Assembly (NCBI GenBank): GCA_036435485.1
Contig: CM071597.1
Coordinates: forward strand, 6,503,881 to 6,567,880
Source of the DNA: Saposhnikovia divaricata
Lineage: Eukaryota; Streptophyta; Magnoliopsida; Apiales; Apiaceae
DNA: 64,000 nt
Reading direction: 5' to 3'
Shown here: in pieces, positions 57,101 to 64,000 of the stretch
How the letters are laid out: each line of letters starts with the position of its first letter
Numbering within the stretch: the stretch's first letter is position 1
Made by a program: the position numbers and the translations under genes
Notes under the pieces: model-generated
The model's database searches: none
Seen by the model: only the letters and a program-made list of their open reading frames with translations
What the model was told of the DNA's origin: nothing

Positions 57101-57444
57101 TCAACTTCGAAGAAGAGCCCAATAATCAAGGACTCAAAACAAACCTAGACTTACTAGATGAGGCAAGGGAAGCCGCTGTCGAAAAAATGACTGCTTACAA
57201 AGAAAAGACAAAGGAATTTTTCGGGAAAAGAGCCAGGATCAAGGCTTTTCTAGAAGGCGATCTAGTCAACAGGGCAACTGAGGCATCCGACCCTAGACAC
57301 ACCGGAAAGCTTATGCCAAAGTGGGAAGGCCCATACAAAATCATTCAGGTCTTAAGGCCGGGCTCTTACAAACTAGCATGCCTGGATGGCACCGAAGTCA
57401 ACAACACTTGGCACGGGGATAAATTGAGAAAGTATTACCAGTAG
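54127..57444 (+). pseudogene. Pol of the Tat element (RT, RNase H, second RNase H, integrase)
   Basis: It is in the same frame as gag, after the TAG. It encodes reverse transcriptase (FAWSPKDMPGLD, MCVDYTDLNKACPKD, VYVDDLIVKS), an RNase H (truncated in reading by TGA at 55354-55356, then QKPVYYVSQAL), a second archaeal-type RNase H (LYVDGSSTNTRCGAGLIL, NNQAEYEALLAGL, IYSDSQLIV) and integrase. The integrase has an HHCC domain (HEGICGNHMAGK..., KKCHQCQ) and the DDE core (GIDIMGPFPKAK, ISDNGTQFVGSKF, HPQSNGQVEVTNR). Native stop is at 57442-57444. The internal TGA disables this copy. The TAG at the gag/pol border may instead be a natural expression-control point. Confidence 0.93.
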
Positions 57445-57523
57445 ACAGTCGATCAAATCTGTACTTTCTCTTTCTTGTACGCAACAGTCATGAATGGAAT
57501 ACTTTTTTACCAACAAATTGTCT

Positions 57524-58440
57524 ACAAGCATCCTATTATTATCAAGTCCCCTAAACGGGCGATCATTCTATTACACAGTCCTCTACGCGGACAAGCATCC
57601 TATTATTATCAAGTCCCCTAAACGGGCAAGCATTCTATTACACAGTCCTCTACGCGGACAAGCATCCTATTATTATCAAGTCCCCTAAACGGGCAAGCAT
57701 TCTATTACACAGTCCTCTACGCGGACAAGCATCCTATTATTATCAAGTCCCCTAAACGGGCAAGCATTCTATTACACAGTCCTCTACGCGGACAAGCATC
57801 CTATTATTATCAAGTCCCCTAAACGGGCAAGCATTCTATTACACAGTCCTCTACGCGGACAAGCATCCTATTATTATCAAGTCCCCTAAACGGGCAGGCA
57901 TTCTATTACACAGTCCTCTACGCGGACAAGCATCCTATTATTATCAAGTCCCCTAAACGGGCAAGCATTCTATTACACAGTCCTCTACGCGGACAAGAAT
58001 CCTATTATTATCAAGTCCCCTAAACGGGCAAGCATTCTATTACACAGTCCTCTACGCCGACAAGCATCCTATTATTATCAAGTCCCCTAAACGGGCAAGC
58101 ATTCTATTACACAGTCCTCTACGCGGACAAGCATCCTATTATTATCAAGTCCCCTAAACGGGCAAGCATTCTATTACACAGTCCTCTACGCGGACAAGCA
58201 TCCTATTATTATCAAGTCCCCTAAACGGGCAAGCATTCTATTACACAGTCCTCTACGCGGACAAGCATCCTATTATTATCAAGTCCCCTAAAAGGGCAAG
58301 CATTCTGTTACACAGTCCTCTACGTGGACAAGCATCCTATCATCACCAAGTCCCCTAAACGGACAGACATTCTATTACAAAGTCTCTTAAGCGGACACAC
58401 GGCCTACTCAAAGCATTCTATCTCAAGGTCATCCCTGCGG
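57524..58440. repeat. 67-bp tandem array, about 13 copies, each a dimer
   Basis: The unit is AAGCATCCTATTATTATCAA plus GTCCCCTAAACGGGC followed by AAGCATTCTATTACACAGTC plus CTCTACGCGGAC. The two halves (about 34 and 33 bp) are themselves diverged copies. Units are almost identical in the middle and decay at the right end. It separates pol from the antisense genes. Confidence 0.95.
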
Positions 58441-58711
58441 ACAACCATCCTATTACTCAACACAATCTACGCGGGCAATCATCCGATGGAATTCCGTCAA
58501 CAAAAACAAATAATACGTCCCTAAACGGGCACAGGCAAGAAACAACAGTTATCAAGCATTCAAGCGAGGCGCTGTATCAAAGATATGCAAAAGACATGCA
58601 AAGAAGGAAAAATTGCAAACAAGTTCAAACGGAAAAAGAAACAGGGCAATTTTATTCATTTTTATTTAATGATTACAAGGCTAGACGGTATACAAGATTT
58701 TAATCCCTAGT

Positions 58712-58930
58712 CTAGGCCTTGCAGCTTCCACCTTCTCCGCCACCGTCATCTTTCTTTGGTGGAGGTGGGTTCTTGGCAGCTTCCCTCTCTTCCCGGCGTT
58801 TCGCCAGGGCTTCCTCGATTTTCCTGAACACTTCAGGAAAATCGGCCTCAGACTCCGGCCCGTCGAACACCATGCCATCGATTATGACTTTGTTGTTGTC
58901 GTAGTCGTACATCATCACGCGGGGATCCAT
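58712..58930 (-). CDS. Small antisense ORF of the Tat element, 72 aa, acidic
   Basis: MDPRVMMYDYDNNKVIIDGM, then FPEVFRKIEEALAKRREERE, then a Pro/Gly tail. The frame extends upstream to an earlier ATG at 58996, but that lies only about 10 bp from a minus-strand TATA box (TATAAAAA at 59006-59013). The ATG at 58930 gives a normal leader of some 50 bp. It looks like an independent unit, not an exon of the larger antisense gene, because the latter stops at 59421. The family is not recognised. Confidence 0.5.
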   Translation of the reverse strand: MDPRVMMYDYDNNKVIIDGMVFDGPESEADFPEVFRKIEEALAKRREEREAAKNPPPPKKDDGGGEGGSCKA

Positions 58931-59005
58931 GACCAGATAGCTAGTGACAAGCAAGAAGCAAGCTGGGAAATAAAAAAGATGCTCAGCATTGAGCACGTTA
59001 AACCC

Positions 59006-59013
59006 TTTTTATA
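59006..59013 (-). promoter_or_regulatory. TATA box of the small antisense ORF
   Basis: Minus-strand CCCCTATAAAAAGGG, about 76 bp upstream of the ATG at 58930. Confidence 0.55.
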
Positions 59014-59420
59014 GGGGGTAAAAGCAAGTTAAAATACGCGCAGTTAATACTGCCATTTCCAAGCCACGGAATACAACGCACACAGTCAAAAATGTCTATT
59101 CCCATGCAGACTGTAGTAAAAGCACGGTCAAAACAACGTGATTTCCATGCAGCATTTAATGCTCGTGCCTAATCCCCACAGTCAAGGTAACATTTCCCAA
59201 ACTCATATTTATTTTCCCTTTTCACAAACAAACACAAATATACACGATGCAAATATATTTCGCCAACAGAAATTCAAAAATAAATGTCCCACCAAACACA
59301 AAATATTCCAGACTTTACAAATACGAGAAATAGAAATCTTTTTCTAAGTCACAAAACGGACAGACCCGCAGAGCAACTTCAAAAAGCGGACAAATAACAG
59401 CGGGCGCCCAGACTAAGGCT

Positions 59421-62417
59421 TTATCCCCAGCGGGAAGCTCTCAGCGGGCTCGACATACCTACTAACGTTTCCTCTTCATTCGAATCCTCGCCATACACGG
59501 CCGCTATTGCAGACAACGGCGCTACGGCGTCCAACTCTTCCAACCCGGACACGCCTATCAACGGCCCCTTTTCATCCGGTTCCTCGGCATAAACGGCCGC
59601 TATGGCCGACAACGGAGTGGCAACATCAACCTCATCTCCATCCGCTCCACGCTCAGTAACTGGCACACCGACTCCACCTGCCACGGCCTCTGTTTGACAG
59701 CCAACACTAACTCTGACCGTCTCCCCTAGACGGGCCTTCAGTACTTTCACCTTACGCTTAGCTCTCTTGGCCTTAGACTTCAGTTTAGCCATTTCGGTTC
59801 TCAACCGGTCAATCTCTGCACTACCTTGCGACACCGTTACATGCATCTTCGCGGCTTCCTCTTTTACAATTTCGGCAAACTCGGCACTGTTCTTAAATTT
59901 CCTAACCGCGGCCTCTTCCGTCGGACGGGAGTCAAGGTGGCTTTCAGCATCATTTGCACGGTCCCTCTCATACTTCAGTGAGGTATTTAAGTTCTTTATC
60001 TGCTCCGTCAAAGCCGCCTTCTCGGCCTCAAGCTCAATTTTATCCTCCGCCAAAAACCTTCGGAGTTCAGAACTGTAAGCATAGCTTGCCTTAATGTCGG
60101 TTTTCTCGGTCTCAATCTCAAACAAAGCCTTGGCAGCATTATCCTTCATTGTCCTCTCGGCGGCCAGCTCCCGCTCAAGCACCTTCACTCTCTCCCTTAA
60201 AGCTATATTACTGCTGCGGTACATATTACCCCGGGCCATCAAACCCGTATACATGCACTGGTTCTACAAAAAACAAATGCAAAAAAGGTTAACAAGTCAC
60301 CAACAAGCAAAAGCAAGAGAAAACACCAAACTACTGGACAAAGGCATACCCGAGCGGCGTACTTCTGCGAAAGGCGACACATCTGCCCCCAACTCAGCTC
60401 ATTCATCCTCAGCAGATCATCATCAGTCATAGATTCCGCTGTGAAAGTATTAGGCCCTGACTTGAACAGAAAACCATATCCGGGCCTACTGCCAAACTCA
60501 GCATCATTCACCTCATCATCACTACTTGTATAATGAACAATCTCTTCCGACGACTCTCCACTGTCTCTACCATCTTCTTCCCCAGTACCATCAGATGCGG
60601 TACCTGCGCTTTCATCAACAACCACGTTGGGAGGAACGTAATCACCTACCCTGAAAGGCTCAACCCGTCTACGCTTAGACGGACCAGCATCATCAATAAT
60701 TTTCCGTTTCAGACTGGGCGGCGGAACATCACCCGCCATGCCAACCTGTTTTTCCGCCCCAACATTGGCCTCCTTTGCGGCCCCCAAAGTCTCTTCAGAA
60801 TCTAAGTCAACAACTTCTTTGCTCCCAGGGCCACCAACCGCTTCAGGAATATTAGAAACACCCCGCTCAACTCCTCGAATGGATGCTCTATACTCCTTGG
60901 AAAGAATGTCCGGTTCATGCTCATCAACTCCTAGGCTGGCAGCATATAACCTTGCCACAGTACCGGGACTATTGCCTCCGCTTTCAGTGGCCATTTCTTC
61001 AGCATTAGCGGGCTCTTCACCCCCAGCTTCAACAACCCCCACACTGGCCCCGCCAACTTCCACTTCAACCTCATCCCTCTCACTCTCCCCTTGTGCAGCT
61101 TCTTCTCCCTCAAACTCCAACTCAATGTTTTCTTCAAATGACTGGCCTTCCCCACCCAAAAACTGCTCACCTAGCAACTCCTCAGATAGTGACTCGACCT
61201 TCGAATCAATGTCATCTTCATCCTCCTCCTCCTCCGCATCTTCCTCCACAACGGTTTCTGGATCTTCAAAACGAACAGAAGGCCCAGCCCCTCTGCTTTC
61301 ACCTGACAAATCAAAGGCATCTAATATATTTGCAGCAGAAAAATGCCCGCCACGGAGACGGTTGGGTCTGGGGGGCACTGTCAATATAAACTTCGCATAC
61401 AACCTCGCTTCATTCAAACCCAAAGTCGGGTGCACATCTAGCTCCGGTTTACGAGGATCCAATACTACACAAAAACAAACAATATGGTTAATAGCAAATA
61501 CAACGAAAACAACAGACTACATCAAACAAAGACTTACAGCAGTGTCTTCTTAGATCGGCCGGATCAACAAAATTGGATTCCGTCCACACTTCGCCTAACG
61601 ACTTCACAAGCCTCACCAAAATATCAATCTCAGCACGGCTCAATCGATTGCGGTTCACCTTATAAGAACACTCAACTTTCTTCGTGAAATTCTTCTGCCA
61701 AGCAAACTCACCGCCACCAATAACCAAAAACTCCTCAGCCCAACCCGCCATACCCTTGGGAAATAACCACGGCCGAAATCCTTCCAAGGCCTTCCCAATC
61801 ACGCTATTTGGTTTCACAAATTGCAGCTCATAGAAAGGCTTCGAACGACTCGCTTTTACATCAAACAGACAGAAAAAGGCCCTGAAAGTCGGCTGCTTAC
61901 CCATTGCTTCACAACTAGCTATAAACCAATTAATAGCCCTTATGGAGTTGGGACCGAATTGAGCTAACGGGCACTGAAAGTGCACACGGAATAAATCCAT
62001 GATAAATTTATGCGGGGGAACCCGGAAACCAGCCTTCAAATGACTAACGGGGAGACACACGGAACCATCATCAAAACGGTGATACAGCCTCTCACCCGGC
62101 TCCGCCCGCCTCCAGAAATACCCATCTTCTATCCGGAACATCCTACTCACATACGCTGACCACTCCTCACTCAGAAACGTACTGTCATGTTGAAGGTGAG
62201 GAAATCTAGAAAAGACGGAATCCATCTGCGCCTTCGAGTACGCTGTCGGGGCCACATTGGTCGCTCGGAACAAACTTTCACTACTCTCAAAGTACCTGTA
62301 CCGATTTCTCCGAAGAACCGCTGGATAGGTCAGTTGCCCAATGTCCGCCCACCGCCCGTACCCATTTATCAGCGGTCTCTTCTCTCCGGTCCCAGGATCT
62401 GTAAATTCGTCACCCAT
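59421..62417 (-). CDS. Spliced antisense gene of the Tat element, 3 exons, 945 aa
   Basis: Exons are 62417-61538, 61464-60350 and 60263-59421. Junctions are GTAAGT..TGTAG and GTATGC..TGTAG, phases agree and the total is 2,838 nt with no internal stop. Exon 1 (293 aa) has GYGRWADIGQLTYPAVL, HLKAGFRVPPHKFIMDLFRV and NSIRAINWFIASCEAMGKQP. These resemble the N-terminal domain of the plant 'putative gypsy type transposon' (Transposase_28) family. Exon 2 is very acidic with a basic LKRKI...PSKRRRVE patch that could be a nuclear signal. Exon 3 is a coiled coil (LERELAAERTMKDNAAKALF, KLKSKAKRAKRKVKVLKARL). It runs opposite to gag-pol. A minus TATA-like run at 62617-62625 lies about 200 bp upstream. 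Function unknown; the open frame implies recent selection or youth. Confidence 0.8.
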
Positions 62418-62616
62418 CTACACAAACTCAAAAGTAAAATTCCTGCACCGCGGACACAGAAACCGCTTACAACTAACAAGGTACACGTGGATTTTCACAG
62501 CAATTTCCTTTTTTCTAAAAAATAGGAAAAACGATTCATATTCCATTTCCCTCCACAAACATCGAAGACACACCATCACAAACCCAATTTACACAACATT
62601 TACCACATATACGCAC

Positions 62617-62625
62617 ATATATATA
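62617..62625 (-). promoter_or_regulatory. Possible TATA box of the large antisense gene
   Basis: Minus-strand TATATATATG about 200 bp upstream of the ATG at 62417. The spacing is long but allows a normal leader. Confidence 0.4.
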
Positions 62626-63425
62626 GACCATTACTGGCCTAAACATCCACAGATTACATTATTCAAACTCAGAACCTATGAACAACAAACAATACACCAC
62701 CGAAAATCTTGACCAAAAACCTATCGAGCACATAGATCTAACTCTTTTGCATAAAAGAGGAAATCAACAACAAATACCCACTTACCACCGAAACAAAAAG
62801 CAAACACAAAACCACGATAAAAAACATCTACCTAAACAGACATCACCAGATTATAAATACATACATGGCACGATTATCCATGCAACAGATATCACAAAAC
62901 AGAAAGGCAAGGAAAGAACAACGAATCTTACCACAAAGCAGGAGATACGAACGGCTTTATAAACCTCGCCGATCACCGGAATAGCACAACCACCACAAAA
63001 AACAATCGAGTAAGCACTCAATGGCAAGAGATATGAAGGCAGTAAAAAGATGAGAGAAAATAACTGACCAAACCCCTTTTTTATTACGTGAGGCGCGTGA
63101 AAAGGGGAAACCACTATCACACGCAACGTGGCGGATTCTTACTGGTCCACGCCAAAAGCACAACAGTAACCACCTCGGTACAAAACACCAACTACTCACT
63201 TGGTAATAACTCCCCACGTCTCCTTACATATTATTTCAAAGGTACACTCTCTCTCCACCCAAAGGTCACTTCACTCATTAATACGCACTGCCACTTATCA
63301 TTTCTCTTATTATTGGCATTTAATATTATTCTTGCATTAATTGACAATAATAAGCATTTATTCGCATAACAGTTACGCATATCAAACAAAGAACTTTTCA
63401 ACTCCACATACGTCAAGCACCGCAT
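62626..63425. other. Non-coding 3' region of the Tat element
   Basis: No supported ORF in either direction. It lies between the antisense promoter and the hairpin array. Confidence 0.5.
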
Positions 63426-63431
63426 ACCGCC

Positions 63432-63680
63432 TAAGTGTTGTCCGCCAACACTTGGGGGGCACATTTTCACAAAAATTATAACTCCTAAGTATTGTCCGCC
63501 AACACTTGGGGGGCACATTTTCACAAAAAATTCTAACTCCTAAGTGTTGTCCGCCAACACTTGGGGGGCACATTTTCACAAAAAATTCTAACTCCTAAGT
63601 ATTGTCCGCCAACACTTGCGGGGTTCATTTTTTGCACAAAACTTTCTGCCCACCTAAGTGTTGCCCGCCAACACTTGGGG
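63432..63680. repeat. Five-copy hairpin array before the 3' LTR
   Basis: AAGTGTTG-tccgc-CAACACTT (or AAGTATTG variants) followed by GGGGGGCACA repeats at about 63433, 63487, 63541, 63596 and 63654, period 54-58 bp. Each unit is a short perfect or near-perfect inverted repeat. It lies about 100 bp before the polypurine tract. Confidence 0.9.
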
Positions 63681-63773
63681 GGCACAGACATTCCGTAATT
63701 TTGCATTTTTTCCGCTTACCGTTTCCTATTCCTCCCCCTACCCGCAAACGCGCCTAGAGGGAGTGGGGGGCAA

Positions 63774-64000
63774 TGATAAGTACCCGCTGATAGCCATCAG
63801 CGGGGACCCGCTAATACGTAATAACATTAACCCTCTAAAAACACAATTCTGGAATACTTGACAAAGTATATCTAATTTCAAAAGTATTATTCCAAATAAC
63901 AAAAGAATACCCACAAAAAGTATTTCAAATCATCATACTAATCCACTTGCACAAAAATATCTTGCTTTATCCACTTGCATAAAGGTACACCCACTTGCCC
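63774..64000 (+). repeat. 3' LTR of the Tat element, first 227 bp only
   Basis: Starts TGATAAGTACCCGC after the GGGAGTGGGGGGCAA tract and follows the 5' LTR closely until the window ends. Confidence 0.95.

Larger units (their letters stand above)
50947..64000 (+). mobile_element. Tat-lineage Ty3/gypsy retrotransposon, runs off the window
   Basis: The 5' LTR is 50947-51681 (735 bp). The primer binding site TGGCGCTAGAAGGAGGG follows at about 51684. Sense gag-protease and pol, a 67-bp repeat array, two antisense genes, a hairpin array and a G-rich polypurine tract (about 63758-63771) follow. The 3' LTR starts at 63774 and is cut at 227 bp by the window edge. The second, archaeal-type RNase H between RNase H and integrase is diagnostic of the Tat lineage. 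The element is at least 13 kb. Over the shared 227 bp the LTRs differ at about four bases, so it is recent. Confidence 0.95.

Noticed and set aside
57524..58440. CRISPR-like appearance of regular repeats
   Set aside because: Repeats are contiguous dimers without unique spacers and lie in a plant retrotransposon.
60738..61553. 271-codon Ser/Pro-rich plus-strand ORF
   Set aside because: It is the complement of the acidic exon 2 of the antisense gene; codon bias explains the long opposite frame.

Overview
This is nuclear DNA of a flowering plant, most likely a eudicot. The evidence is spliced genes with GT..AG introns and plant TATA boxes, an extra-large G protein gene, a JINGUBANG-like WD40 gene, a short SKP1-like gene, a gene resembling DUF3615 proteins, and a dense load of plant LTR retrotransposons, a CACTA transposon, LINEs and MITEs. 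I cannot name the species. No tRNA, rRNA or CRISPR feature was seen.

Layout. 1-1667 is a 119-bp satellite with a 357-bp trimeric higher-order pattern; it cuts into an Hsp110/HSP70-14-type pseudogene (1668-2407, minus), beside a decayed KAE1/OSGEP last exon (2663-2899, minus). A long CT microsatellite and retroelement debris follow (4224-5373). From 5582 to 12667 (minus) lies a six-exon gene that reads through cleanly (about 230 codons) only if a 5,662-bp CACTA element (6221-11882, 3-bp target duplication AGA) is removed from its fourth exon. The CACTA element carries fragments of at least three unrelated host genes. A Ty3/gypsy chromovirus-type element (12685-18391) sits 17 bp upstream of the start codon of the same gene.

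18392-24320 holds a two-copy direct repeat, a 304-bp foldback MITE, a SKP1-like gene (20673-21138), an Hsp110 exon fragment and a 5'-truncated LINE. 24321-32632 is a retroelement of about 8.3 kb with no recognisable sense gag or pol; its main gene is on the antisense strand, spliced, and has its own TATA box. 32633-39130 has a LINE 3' end, several inverted repeats and two related genes for 74-75 aa proteins. The best host genes are XLG (39439-44008, minus, 8 exons, 935 aa) and the JINGUBANG-like gene (48238-49584, minus, single exon, 448 aa). From 50947 to beyond the window end is a second, larger Tat-type Ty3/gypsy element: gag-protease, a stop codon, RT, RNase H, a second RNase H and integrase on the plus strand, then two antisense genes on the minus strand.

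How it fits together. The most interesting theme is that two different Tat-type elements both carry a spliced antisense gene (N-terminal domain like the plant 'gypsy type transposon' family, acidic middle, coiled-coil end). The elements also carry retroelement-associated repeats (a 67-bp dimeric array, a hairpin array, a 54-bp minisatellite). A second theme is the repeated breakage of one host gene by elements of different classes. All exon models were made by eye from splice consensus and frame continuity; family names come from remembered motif similarity, not from a search.
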